From Marisa cornuarietis (lineage: Eukaryota; Mollusca; Gastropoda; Architaenioglossa; Ampullariidae), in the NCBI GenBank assembly GCA_004794655.1, contig SMMW01000042.1, positions 1,803,001 through 1,867,000 on the forward strand: a stretch of DNA of 64,000 nt, written 5' to 3'. The translations under genes were made by a program, and so were the position numbers. The notes below the pieces were generated by a model. It saw only the letters and a list, made by a program, of their open reading frames with translations, was not told the origin of the DNA and did not search any database. Of the stretch, positions 1 through 12,200 are shown piece by piece. Position 1 is the stretch's first letter. The number at the start of each line of letters is the position of its first letter.

Positions 1-505
1 TGTAGTATCATATAGCAGTCCATATAAATGTAAGCAGGTTCAAAGACTGTGCAGTTCAACTGTGGTACTTGACACAGCAGCCAGGCCACAATGTAGTATC
101 ATATAGCAGTCCATATAAATGTAAGCAGGTTCAAAGACAATGTGCAGTTCAGCTGTGGTACTTGACACAGCAGCCAGTCCACAATGTAGTATCATATAGC
201 AGTCCATATAAATGTAAGCAGGTTCAAAGACTGTGCAGTTCAACTGTGGTACTTGACACAGCAGCCAGGCCACAATGTAGTATCATATAGCAGTCCATAT
301 AAATGTAAGCAGGTTCAAAGACAATGTGCAGTTCAGCTGTGGTACTTGACACAGCAGCCAGTCCACAATGTAGTATCATATAGCAGTCCATATAAATGTA
401 AGCAGGTTCAAAGACTGTGCAGTTCAACTGTGGTACTTGACACAGCAGCCAGGCCACAATGTAGTATCATATAGCAGTCCATATAAATGTAAGCAGGTTC
501 AAAGA
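1..505. repeat. 184-bp higher-order tandem repeat made of 91- and 93-bp monomers
   Basis: The motif beginning TGTAGTATCATATAGCAGTC starts at 1, 92, 185, 276, 369 and 460, so spacings alternate 91, 93, 91, 93, 91. The two monomer types differ by two extra bases after CAAAGAC, by CAACTG versus CAGCTG, and by CCAGGCC versus CCAGTCC. Copies of the same type are essentially identical, so the 184-bp dimer amplified recently. The last copy breaks off near 505 and the left side runs off the window. A diverged single monomer lies at 973-1026 beside the piggyBac gene, which suggests the array grew from transposon subterminal sequence. The identical translated frames in the array are by-products of the repeat. 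Confidence 0.95.
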
Positions 506-616
506 GTAGCTGTAACCTCTCTTAGCCCAGGATAAAAATATGTCTATGTTCAAAAACATGGGCTTAAAATTTACAATAGTAAGCATATCGTTTCTCATTT
601 TGTTCTGCCAGTAGGG

Positions 617-650
617 CCACAATCGTTCAAAGAGAAAATCACGATTGTGG
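617..650. repeat. Short inverted repeat (10-bp arms, 14-nt loop)
   Basis: CCACAATCGT at 617-626 is perfectly inverted as ACGATTGTGG at 641-650. It lies just inside a piggyBac-like end motif that finishes at 685. The CCACAAT core also occurs in the tandem repeat and at 974. Possibly a subterminal transposase-binding site or a hairpin; function is inferred only. Confidence 0.6.
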
Positions 651-658
651 AGCAGTAA

Positions 659-685
659 ACTGGCTCTACGGGCTCAGCGGGTTAA
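659..685 (+). repeat. 27-bp piggyBac-type end motif, first copy, ending TTAA
   Basis: The 27 bases at 659-685 match, without gaps, the two copies at 3888-3914 and 3923-3949 (shared shape xxTGGCxxTxCGGxCTCxGxxGGTTAA). It has the same orientation as the right end of the piggyBac element, so it is not the opposite end of that element. It is either the right end of a neighbouring related element holding the tandem array, or an internal subterminal repeat. Confidence 0.6.
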
Positions 686-972
686 ATCTGATGGGGGTGG
701 GGGGGGAGGACAGGTTAGTTGTTACCACTGCTGTTCTCAGGTTACACAAGACCAACAAACCTATAAATGGACAAAATTGAAAACATTTATGCTACATAAA
801 TAAAATGAAAATTATATGCCTTTACTCCGGTGCCAGATCACATACTCACCACATTCACACCATATATTTTGACATGACACACAAAGAAAACTATGTACAC
901 AAAATATATAAAATGCAGCCCTATGTTTCCCAAGGAGTAACAAGAAATAATGATGTAGAAGAAGTAGAACAT

Positions 973-1026
973 GCCACAATCCTGTGTCATATAGCACTCC
1001 ATAGAAATATAAGCATGTTCAAAGAC
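973..1026 (+). repeat. Diverged single monomer of the 1-505 tandem repeat
   Basis: From GCCACAAT at 973 to AAAGAC at 1026 the sequence matches the array monomer at most positions (CATATAGCA, TCCATA, AAATATAAGCA, GTTCAAAGAC). It lies about 180 bp beyond the transposase stop codon. It links the satellite-like array to the element's flank. Confidence 0.7.
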
Positions 1027-1204
1027 ACTGAAGAATGGCGGTTTCTATCACCTGCTGCTTTCAAGTTCACATTAGATCAAATAGCCTACACATTTTTTGA
1101 AAAAAGGAAAATGGTGACGAAAAAATGCAGCAAGGCAGTAAAACATTATTTACACAAAATGTATACACAAACAGAAACAGAACAAAACTATAAAACTATT
1201 AACA

Positions 1205-3731
1205 CTATATATAGACAGCCGGACGGTGGTAAGTGAAAAAACACTCTGGGCACAATCCAACATCACAAACAGGGCATTCGAATGAGGATCGCACACGTCT
1301 ATCGTGTGGTGCCACACAGTCCCGAAAGCTGCGTGTCTTCAACTTTTTCAGCCTGTGACCAGTCTCGCCTACAGAATGGCCAGGCATTGGAGGGGGAACT
1401 TCCAACTGCCGCGGCTGCCTTGCAGCAGCGATTTCTGCCTGAGTACGCCGATGCCTACCACACCTGCTTGGGAAATAGTCCCCAGCCAACGCCTCTACAA
1501 GCGACACCATGAACTGCTGCCTGGTCAGCTTGGTACGATGATCGGTGTTCTGCTGATAAATGATAAAGCTGTTCAGAACAGCCTTACCAATCAGAAACAA
1601 TGCCATCTTTGTAGTCCATTTCACGGTGCGGCGTTCTGACAAGTAATGGTATAATCTGGCATCACCAAGGTCTACTCCTCCCATTGCCTCATTGTATCGT
1701 ACAACGATTTTTGGCTTCTGCACCTGCTGCTTCCTCCTGTTTATGACAGGCTGGAAGCCAGCTGATACTTCTGTGCTCAGCAGGGCAGGTTTCTTATTGC
1801 CATCTTTGTAGGCAACAAAGAGGAGAGGCCCCTTGCGGCGTTCAGCGACTTCTTTGTTTAGAAGTCGCTGTTTCAAGGCAGTCTTTGGAAGTCCCTTTCT
1901 ATGCGTCCTGACAGTACCAGTTGCAGTGGTCTTCTGAGCATAAAGCTCCAGAAACAAGTCAGGGCTGCTGAAGTAGTTGTCCACTCCCAGGTGGTGGCCA
2001 CGACACAAGAGATTGCAGTCATTCAGCAGCCTCATGACAAGTGCGTGTGTGACTCCACGCACATCCCCCTGCACTGGCGCAGGATCCTTGCCCTGGTAAA
2101 CCTCGAAATGACATAAATACCCAGTCGCACTCTCACACACACACCACAGTTTTATACCAAATCTGGCATGCCGTTTCAAGGGCATATACTGCCTAAGGTG
2201 TGGTGTCTTCCCCTTATACCCCACCATACTTTCATCAATAGAGATGTCCTTGCAAGGGTGGTAATGGTGCGAGAACACTCTATTGAAGTGCTGTACAAGG
2301 GGCAGAATCTTGTACAGCTTATAGTTGGGGTGATCAGAAGGTGGCTGGACCTCATTGTTGCTAAAGTGAAGGAACTTTAGCACCACGGTGAACCGGTCTC
2401 GCACGAAGTGGTCACCAAACCATTGGGTGGTAATACTGGGATTGGCTGTCTCCCAGTAAGACCGGAGACTAGGTTTCCGGATGATCTCCATGTTCAGGAG
2501 AACACCCAGAAATGCCTTTAATTCCACCTCTGACAAACACCCCCTTTTCAGCCATTGGTGTACAATAGACGTGGGTTTTTGACGGAGGTATGCCTCATGG
2601 TTTTTGATCCACTGCTCTGCGTACCGGTTCGTCTCAGTCACTATCTGACCTAAAAGGGAAGATGTAAAAAATAAATTAAAATATTCAATGGGGTCAGCCC
2701 CACGGGGTGGAGCGTGTTTGGGGCCTGGAGCAGCAGTGAATTCAATCGGCTCAGGGCCTGCGTCCTCCCCAAGGATGGTGCACCAGACACCATCCACATC
2801 TGGCCCCACAGCCTCCCCATCAGATCCTTCCTCGTTAGACGATGACTCTGCACATCCAAAAATAAAAAAAAATTATTATCACTACTGTAATTGTATATTT
2901 ACAAACTGTGAGAATGCCAAACATAAATAACACATGAACACACATGAGCTAAACACTGCTATAAAAACTCTTCTTCACTGTTAGAACACTGTAATAATAA
3001 CATATACAAACATACATATAGAAAATAGTACATAAGTGAGAATGCCACACATAAATAACACATGAACACACATGAGCTAAACACTGCTATAAAAACTCTT
3101 CTTCACTGTTAGAACACTGTAATAATAACATATACAAACATACATAAGTTACATTCTAAATAATGCTTATAATTATATTTTATTCTTTGAATACAGCATT
3201 AGTAAAACAAAACTAAAGAAAAAAAAAACTGTAAAAAATAACATTTACTTGAAGTAATCAGAAATGATTTTTCATCCCTTGATGGATAATCCACCAGGAT
3301 TTCTACTCTGACATACTACCCAAACACACTTATAAAATATCCTTGTAAATCAAATGACAGACCGACAAATGCATAACGTGACAAAAGAAAACGAACAAAG
3401 AGAACGCCAAAAAAATCAATAAAACACTAATCTAATTCATAAAGACAGAATTGATGATAAAATATGTTTGATTTTTCATACAGGACACAGGACACGCCCA
3501 CATTGGTCACAAGGCAAACAAATAAAATGAAAAAAGTCAAAATAATTTAAAAACATTTTCCTGTGAGCTCCATACCTGCGTAACAGAAACCTATTTACAT
3601 CAAATAGAGCAAAAAATGGCATAAATACCTTCAAATTCGTTGTCTGAGTCGTACTCTGACCCAGACGCATCACTCGTCTCAATCGAGATGGCGTCCTCCT
3701 CTCCAGAAATGTCTTCGTAAACGTTGGACAT
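1205..3731 (-). CDS. piggyBac transposase, two exons (3731-3629 joined to 2847-1205)
   Basis: DDE-type transposase acting at TTAA sites, about 581 residues, a normal length for the family. Exon 1 (3731-3629) starts at ATG and encodes an acidic N terminus (MSNVYEDISGEE...). It ends in phase 1 at GAAG|GTATTT. The acceptor TGTGCAG|AG at 2848 restores the same frame, giving a second acidic stretch. The catalytic aspartates sit in DISIDES (D239 of the joined protein), GVDNYFSS (D324) and GGVDLGD (D427). The C terminus carries the cysteine-rich domain with FECPVC, GLCPEC and a following TYH, used for end binding in known family members. No stop or frameshift is visible, so the protein could be active. 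The splice junction is inferred from signal and phase. The intron holds a 128-bp tandem duplication. Confidence 0.9.
2908..3146. repeat. 128-bp tandem duplication in the piggyBac intron
   Basis: GTGAGAATGCC at 2908 recurs at 3036. About 111 bp are repeated with a single mismatch (GCCAAACAT versus GCCACACAT). The near identity indicates a recent duplication inside the transposase intron. Confidence 0.9.
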
Positions 3732-3887
3732 GATAACAACGAAAATTCCGTGCCAAGAGAAAGCAAAATGGCGATGGAAAGAAAGGAAAAAGACCGCGGA
3801 ATGGAAACTAATTTTCTGATTGGTTGATTCTAAAACAAATAAGCCAATGGAAAAGTTTTCCTACAGTACCTGTATCAGAGCCACAAA

Positions 3888-3949
3888 ACTGGCGATTCGG
3901 TCTCTGCCGGTTAAGCCACATATGTGGCGCTTCGGTCTCAGGGGGTTAA
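3888..3949 (-). repeat. Duplicated right terminus of the piggyBac element
   Basis: Two 27-bp copies of the end motif, both ending TTAA, lie at 3888-3914 and 3923-3949, with the palindrome GCCACATATGTGGC spanning the junction. Either TTAA could be the cleavage site. A double end could arise from tandem duplication or from insertion next to an older solo end. Confidence 0.7.
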
Positions 3950-4019
3950 CAAAAACTCTCTGCTGCCTGTTTGTTAAAAAGTCCAGGATCCAGAAAGTTA
4001 GTTGTTGGGATAGATGAAG

Positions 4020-4870
4020 TTTGAAACTAGACTTTCAGCTAACAAGTGAGGTCGCACAGTGTTAAGAGCAGAAGAAAAATCAGCAAAGAGAAACCTGGCA
4101 TGAGCTTTAGGTTTCTCCAGATGTTTGTAGAGTGGTTTAGTATAAACAGCTTAGCATCATCGACACTAGATCTACAGGCAAACTGCAGCGGGTCAAGATG
4201 TTGATCAACAGCAGTCATAACCTTGCTTCTTACGATTTTTTCAAGTGATTTCATGATGACTTAGGCAAGAGCAGCTGGTATGAAGTCGTTGGGTTGACTG
4301 GGCTTAGTGATTTTTGGGACAGGCACAATGTTTAAAAGTTTCCAAATATCAGGAATGTGACCAGACTCTACAGAGAGTTGGAATAGATGCTGTAAAACTC
4401 CGCTAAGTTGTATGGCACAGTAATGGAGGGTGCGTCCACAGATCCCATCTGGACCCGGAGACTTGTTAACATTTACTCACCTCAAGAGATCTTTGACGGA
4501 GGACTGGGCAATCACCAACCCATGCTCAGGGACCAGAGACTGTTTTAATATGGAGGCATAAAAAGAATCAAGCATGTTGGGAAGATCACACTGATCAACG
4601 CCTGCAAGTGCCACTGGGTTTTTAAGAGTGTTTTCCTTGGGATTGACAGAGGACATATTCTTAATATCATCGCATGCTGCCCTGAAGTCACCACTACTGA
4701 ACTGCAGCTCAACTTTATCTTTGTACCTTTTCTTAGCCTCCCTAATGGCATCCCGCACCTCCCTGTTCGCTACTTTTTTGTCATGTACAGTTCCAGTATA
4801 AAATACACACTTCTTAAGCAAGGGTAAGGCGTTGCCCTGGGGCAACATGGGAAACAACAGGACAAGTGTC
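4020..4870 (-). pseudogene. CR1/L2-type non-LTR retrotransposon remnant (linker and N-terminal RT)
   Basis: On the minus strand, 4857-4477 reads a basic linker (REVRDAIREAKKRYKDKVE) of the kind found between the endonuclease and reverse transcriptase of Jockey-superfamily LINEs. Continuing down, the frame gives SPGPDGICG, then VPVPKITKPSQPNDF, a stop, then KSLEKIVRSKV and DPLQFACRSSVDDA, which are RT motifs 0 to 2. The motifs remain in order but the catalytic FADD part is missing and a stop interrupts the frame. This is a dead 5'- and 3'-truncated copy. Family assignment is from memory of motif style. Confidence 0.8.
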
Positions 4871-5839
4871 TTGTTCCAGACCCTGTTTGTGTTGTTTTAC
4901 CCCTGAGGCCATAATTATAAAGTGACAGCAAAGATATCCTGAGGTAAAGAAACATACAAAATATCTGCGGGGTTTGGGCATAGCACTTAGTCTACTTTTC
5001 ATTGAGTTACCCATGTTGCTCTAGGCAAACAACTTACTCTGGCTTCATAAGAACAGCCCCTGAAGAACTCACACTTCACGTCACAAACTGTTTTCCATAA
5101 CTTTGACTAAAATGCTCATCTGCTCAAAAGCTACCACATTTACAGTACAGAAAGTAACAAAAGTAACAAAACCTCCCGCTCTTGTTTGCGCAAAAGCATC
5201 CAATGAGCATATTGCCAAAAATGTTGTTTGTTGAAAGTTTTAGTGCTGGGAAATTACTGTGCTGTTTCTGAATACAGAAAAAGAATTTTACAAGCTGTCG
5301 GCATCAACAAGACTCATTTCAACCATTATATAACCATTTCCAAATGCTACCTTCTGGCCACAGATGGAAACAACTGATTACCAATAAGAGTGCTTTTGCT
5401 AAGTCCTTGCTAATGAACAGGACTAACAAATCTACCTGGTGTATGTGTATGCGCCTCTGACAATGGTCACTGGAGTGAGGAAGTTGAGTGTGAGTGTAAC
5501 TATAACTGTATGAGGTGTGACCCTGTTGTGCTTGGTTTAGTACTTATGGGAGCTCCCAACAAAGGGAAATTTCTATCACTATTGTGGAGAGAAGTATACA
5601 ATAAAGATATATTGTATTACATAAGAATCTGCAAAAGTACTGAAGAATCCTATAATTGGCTGCTGACAGATGAAGAAAGCAATTTAAATGAATTTTCCAA
5701 AATGGTTGCTGTGAAGCATGGACCCATGAAGGTATCCATTCACAATTCATGATGTCAGGCATGACAGACATGGGAGCAATTGATGATTCCCTGGCTAAAG
5801 CACCTGTCACAACAGCGAGAATCAAGTGTTGTGGGTCAC

Positions 5840-5965
5840 ATCTCAACTCTGGGATACCTCTCTCTGGATGTGACATCTATTTACAGAGCTGACTGTCAGT
5901 GGTTTTCTTCAAGTACTCTAGTTTCCTCCACCATGTGTGTGTGTGTGTGTGCATGTGTGTGTTGT
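5840..5965 (+). repeat. Degenerate SINE piece followed by a GT microsatellite
   Basis: GGATGTGACATCTATTTACA resembles the body of the full SINE copies at 20412 and 46687 (ATGTGACATCTGTTTACAGG). It is followed by a stretch like the common repeat ending TACTCCGGTTTCCTCC and then a GT-rich run from about 5936. Old and partial. Confidence 0.4.
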
Positions 5966-6207
5966 GTTCATAAATGTTGGTGCATGTAGAAAGAGCTCAA
6001 CGAGCATACTTATTTACTGCATGATATAAAAGTACTGCATTATTCTTCATGCAACCACAAAAATTGTATTAGAAGCTTAAAAATTGTACTTCAGTAATTC
6101 ATCTCATTTTGGATAGAAAGTGTGCAAAAATCATGTAGATAAACAGGTCTGCATACTTTCAGGAACTCTGATGTCTTATGTCACGTAGCTCTGTGCCCAA
6201 ACCATTC

Positions 6208-9200
6208 TCAGAAAAGCATTAAAGGTAAGATAGCTAACCTGACCCTTCTTGATTCAGGGATAATTCTGAAAGTCAAATTCTTCTCTAATGTACTAATAAA
6301 TAAGACCAAAACAAGAATTCACTAGGTTTTGAATTTAATTCATTGATTAAAGCTTCAAACAAACAAACAAACAAACAAACAATAAAACAGAAAACCCTTT
6401 AGGTTCAGATTCTTCTTCCAAAATATACTTAAAGCAGCAATAATATTGCACTCACATTTCCTGAAGAGCATGTCGAGGTAGGGATCGGGTGTAAGGATCC
6501 AGTGATCTTTTTTCATAAGATACTCCCTTTGCCCGCTTTTTCTACAGAAAAGTTTTACAGACAAGAATTAACAACAGTTTGGCTTTTCTACAATGGATAA
6601 TACCAATAGTGTTACACAATGCTTGTCACACTCTACTTACAGGTCTTGGTGTGCTCCACACCTCTAAACAACACTTCTTTATACCATTTGGTTTTCTCAG
6701 TTATAAGCAAAGTATTATCTTCTAAGCTTTTGATACTTGCATGCTGACAAAAAGCAGGCACTGAATTTCCAACACTTAACAAAACTTAAAAACATAGTGG
6801 TTCCCTCACATTTTGACAATTATATCTGGAAAACATATGCACTGATTTGTGGGCAAAATGAAAAAAATAATGTCAATATGACTTCTGAGAACTACCAGAA
6901 TTTTGTAGTTTTGCAAAAAAGGACAGCACAGAAAAAAAGGAAACTGCCTAATGATAGATGAGATTCATCTGACACTGACCAGTAATAAGTTATATCTTCA
7001 AAAACATGTTTATATGGTTTGACAATACAAACACTGAGGACCCAGCTATATTTAATATGTAAAGAAAACAGTAATGACTTTATTAAATACATATGGCAAA
7101 AGGATTTTAAATGAAGGCAAAACCCACCAATCATATTACTTGACATCAACAAATCAAGGCAAGCCCAAACGTTGTCAAAGGGACATGATTCATGAAAGTA
7201 TTTTTGAAAGACAGTTAATCAGGAAAGAGAAAGTAACTTCTGTCTCATTTCTTGGTCCATCTTCCATTACCTGGGGTTCTGAATGTAGTGTGGAACTGCC
7301 AACGGCACAGCTGTTTCCCAAGCTGACATTTCTGTCACTTTGTGCACCTTTAACAGCAGAGACTGAGTCAATTAAGTTTAGCTTATTAAGACTATGATTA
7401 CAAAATGGATCTGGAATCAGCACTTTAGAATGGGAGTGGTAGCACGAAGTACAATGTGTTCCAATATTTACATCTACTAACCTACAATAATGACAACCAT
7501 AATAAAGAGAATTTTTTAAACCATTTATGTGATGAGATTTGAAAGAAATATGGTTTTTGTTTTCTTCTACTAAATTCAAATGAATGATGGTAACTATGGA
7601 ACAGAGAGCTCCTTGTCATGAAAGTAGGTTACAAGGCAGAAATTTAAACAAAAATTACTTACACAATATATACAAATGTAATGTGCCAAACAATGAAATA
7701 TTTTATTAGAATAAACATCAGACTTCAAATATTGCTTACTATTGTCATTTTCAGCTGATGGAGTACAAATCCAAGTCAAATTGAGTAACCAGCAACTGTC
7801 TCAAACATAGTTCTTGACCAACTAACCCACCGTTTGTTTTTCAAATATAATAAAATAGCTAATTGGTTGACTATTTTAACTCTATGAGGAAAGTAATTTA
7901 TATAGTAAAACAATCCCTAAAGGCAGCAACAGTTTCTTCTCTTATTTATTTATGCACAGCGCCATGTGTTCTGTGACAATACCCAGTTTGCATTACAGTC
8001 TGCGAAACAGTCAGTTGTGAAGACATCTGCTTCTGTGAGGGCGACATGTCAGCAAAGAGTTAAATGACATCTGCACTTTTGAAGTACAGAACACAAACTA
8101 AAGCCTGTAGTAAAGTGAAGCACTGTGGACTAAACTGGAATCCATTAAGTGTGACAGTAAATTGTAATTAAATGGCCGATGCAAGTTTTGTTCTTGCTGC
8201 ATTTTTTCCACATCGCTCTGAAAATGCGTGAACAATGCAATGGGGCTGGTGAACCAAACCTTCCACTGAACATTATGTAGGGCAGGGGGAACATTGTTTG
8301 CTGGCTATTTAGCAGGAAGGGTCATTTAAGCGCATTGAGTCAACTCCGGAGTTGAAAATTGCACTATATAAATCTGCTTTAATAATAATAATAATAATAA
8401 TTGGGGTGAAAATGGGGCTAAAACAAGGGGACCTTTGACACCAGGGGAGTCTGGCCAGGGCCTAGAGTAAGTTTGCTTCCCCCACTGGTAACAATTAGCT
8501 ACGCCATCAGTAGGAAAAGATTGAACATAAACTCACTTAGTTCAGCTAGGCAGCACAAATATTCCTCTTCATGGATATAAACTCGCAAACGTATGTGCTG
8601 TGCCCGGCATCGCTTCTGTAATGATGGAGTCACGAAGGCCCGCTGAAATAATCTCAGTAGTTTTCCAGACACATACATGCCCCACAGCGCCTGAGCATCA
8701 GTTTGTGAATGACAGCGAAGCCAGAACTGCACACTGCCCTCTGATATTGCTTCTAGATCTCCATGGCGACACAGAATCTTGAGTGTGTGCATTATTTCCA
8801 TTGAGTCTGTAGCAACACATGTTAAAAATGATTATCTTTCATAACAAACATTAGTAATTTTACTATTACAATGCTGTGTATTGACATATTAAAAAACCAC
8901 TCTTGAAGGTTGAAATCAATCTAAGTGCAAACTTGATTCATTCACATAAGCAATTTTTAAACATCCCCTACACCTACAGCCAATGCTTTCCAGTCACAAA
9001 CTAAATAAAAATGGCTACAGTGGAGGAAAGGTATTCTGATTTAAACATCTTAGCAGTAATTTGTGGCTGACAGATGAAAGAAAATGTTGGAAAAACTGTT
9101 GGAAAAATTTGCTGAAATTACTTGAAGCTGGGACCACACTGACAGACAAGGCAAGCATCTTCCAAAAAATTCTGATAGGTTAACTGAATGATGATGAAAA

Positions 9201-12200
9201 AAATCAACAGAAAATTCATGTCTTTGAGGAAATTTAATAATGTCATAACCATTATCCAAACTTAATTGTACAGCTGCTGTTACTGATGAGAAGTCAAATC
9301 ACACATATTAATACTAATACCTTTGATTATTTCATTGGTCTGCTGAAGTTCTTTTCTAAACTGCTCAAAAGAAGCAGGGGTAGCATCTCTGCGCCGGATG
9401 TTGCGATAAGCTTCTTTTGCCATTGTCAGTATCTGCTCCTCCACTTCCTGACACGAGCACTGAGCTCTGCTCATTGTGTTCCCTCGACCTCTACCCCTGC
9501 GCCTAGCAGGTGTTGCATGTGGTATCACATCATCACAGTCAATGCTTATGTTTAACTCACCTAAAAAAATTCCAAAGACATTCCAACACTTGCCAGAATT
9601 TCATATAATTTCTAACTGCAGTATACCCAGTCTGATGAAAAGGTAATTTCACAACCTGAGACTTTCAGAGGTGATTAATGATATTAATACTATACAACAT
9701 ATTGATTACCAAAGGAAATTACAGATCAAGTTTATAGCTGCTCATGTACTAGTAATATACAGCAGAGTACATACATATATATGTTAAATGAATACAGTGA
9801 ATGAAAAATAATGCTAAGCGGCATCTGTTATGCATGTTTCCCTTTTGTATGCATTCACCAAGAAGTATCTGCCTGGGAAACTCTTTAAAAAAAATGTCTG
9901 ACAATCGAAATTCCCACAATCTAAGAAAGCTTTTAGCAAAATAATGCAATCCTTTGCCATTTATAAATCTTCCAACAATAGGTTGTATAATTTAAACAAA
10001 ATGAGTTTAAATTTAAACACTATTTTGTGCAGAGACTGCCCTATATAGATCGAGTTGTATTTTTATTCAAAAAACCTTGCAAGATGGAACAGTTAGTTAC
10101 CCATTAGGCAGCTAATCATGTGTGCCTCAGGGTTGCCTCCTTTTTTTTTGTTTCAAACTTTTCATGGAATCTGGACAGTTGTAGTTGTCTAGTATTATAA
10201 GGTTCTCTTTTCATATCATTACAACATATTTTGCATTATGTCATGTGAAACATGATTTTGATATGCCTTGTTTCTTTTCCATTAATGCGTCATGTCTATA
10301 ACCCAAACATCCCATTCAAAATAAAAAAATGTCATACCATTTTTTAACTTACATACCTTTTTGCTGTAAAACTTATTTTCACTATTTCTCTACTTTTATC
10401 CAGCTGATTTTGGTCTTTTTAATGTCAACATTTACTTATCTATGTAAAGTATGGTAGGATCATCATAACAAAAATACCAATTACATAAAAAGGTTACAAT
10501 CAAATAAGCAAGTTATAAATATTGCTATATCTGTGAATGTGTTAAAAAATCCATTAGTATGAGATTAATAAACATTCATCACACACTTACATCTGTACAC
10601 ACACTCTTTTTCTCTCTTTTTTACACACACACACACACAAACTCATGCACACACACATACACACAGAGTTCTAGGGTCCCATCTTACCTGTCTTGCGTTT
10701 TCTCTTTTTTTTATGAGCCCTTGAAGATGGTTGTGGGTCAATGCGATTAGCCAAAAAATCCTGCAGAGTTCTTCGAAGTGACTGTACAAATACATAAAAT
10801 GCCCGATCTGACCGTCTACAAAGATGGTTCAGCAATTCTTCATTAATTGCCTCCCTTGTGTTACGATCCTGCACATCAATCAAGTTTTAGTAAACTGTCA
10901 AAGGCCTGTATTCCTGCAGTTTCATTAAAACTTATATGCAAACATGGAAAATGAATACATTTGTGGAAAATTAAAGAAAAAGAAAGAATTCAATGAAAGC
11001 TCTGTGTCTATGTGTTTGTGTGTGTGCACAGGTAACCATTCATACGACACGTCATCCCATAACTTGGCAGCTAGTACCAGTCATAGGGGAGAGCTGAAGG
11101 AGTGATGCATTCGTAAATTTATGCCAACCAGAACAGTCTTGGGCCTGCCTGACAAGGTTCTCCAATGGACAGCTGGTCCACTCCTTCATGCTGGCCACCC
11201 AGTCTTTCTTCTGTTTGCCACGGCGTCAGCTGCCTTCAATGTAACCTGGACCACAAAGTGTCAGGAGAAATGACTGAACCAATTCAGCTGCTGCTGCTTG
11301 AAGGTAGTGAGCAGAGATTCCTGGGGACCCATCAGGAGGGTGACTGCATTGTGGATATAGTTGTTTGATTTTTGCTCCTTGTAGGAGATCTGAAGGAGTC
11401 TTCTGAAGCATTTCATCTCAAAACCCTCGATCCTTCCCTCTTGTTCTTTTAGTAAGGTTCAAGTCTCACAGCTGTACAACATGATTGGCACTACAAGCCT
11501 GAATTTGGTGCAGAAGCCGACGCTTCTGCTATCCCAAAGCATGTTGAGTCTGGCCATCGCTGATGTTGCTGCTATGATTCTTAGATGTATGTCATCTGCA
11601 CAGCCAATGTCTTTGGTGAAGGCTGCACCCAGGTACTTAAAGAACTGCACCTCCTCCAACTGTACTCTGTTCATTCAGATCTCTGCCTTGTTAGACCCAA
11701 AGGTGTTCACCATGACCTTACTCTTCTCCATGCTGGTCTCCATTCCATATACACTCATGCTGATCACGAGCTTGTCTGTGAGGTCTTGTAAGTCGCTGTT
11801 GCTGCCTACCATGAGATCTATGTTGTCAGCAAAACAAAGGTTATTGAGTGGCCTTACCCTGATCACACGAAGGTAGAGTGTTCCTGGAGTGTATTGCGCA
11901 TAATTCAGGTAGATGTTGAACAGCACTGGGGAGAGTGGGTATCCTGACCTTGGTCTACAGCCACCATCATGTGAAAGAGCTTACCCACTTGGCTGTTGAA
12001 AAGTACCGAGCTTCTGAAGCCAACATACAGTGCCTTATTGATGTGTACCAGGCCTTCTTCCACATTGAACAAGCACACTATGTTCCATAGCCCCTTGTGC
12101 CATACTCAGCTAATGCCTTCTTGAAGTCAATAAAGTTGTGATACAGATCTTTACCATTCTGCTGGTGTTTCTCAATGAGGATTCATCTGTTGAAGATCTG

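Larger units (their letters stand above)
659..3949 (-). mobile_element. piggyBac-superfamily DNA transposon (left boundary unresolved)
   Basis: The region holds an intact-looking piggyBac transposase gene read on the minus strand and a right terminus ending in GGGGGTTAAC at 3941-3950. Read inward on the minus strand this is TTAA followed by CCCCCTGAGACC, the TTAA-CCC form typical of the superfamily. A 14-bp perfect palindrome (GCCACATATGTGGC, 3915-3928) and a second internal end copy lie just inside. No matching inverted left end was found in 686-1204. The left terminus therefore lies beyond the window, has been lost, or the element abuts a second piggyBac copy whose end is at 685. Confidence 0.75.

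Noticed and set aside
40..474. Identical repeated 73-77-residue frames on both strands
   Set aside because: They are by-products of the 184-bp tandem repeat, contain no initiation or domain signal and are repeated with the array.
5510..5752. 80-residue plus-strand frame near the SINE piece
   Set aside because: No family recognised and no exon signals that fit a neighbouring gene; probably chance.
6355..6564. Alternative frame of CARD gene exon 7 (REYLMKKDHWILTPDPYLDM)
   Set aside because: It is open, but needs a phase that exon 6 does not supply. The other frame fits the inherited phase.
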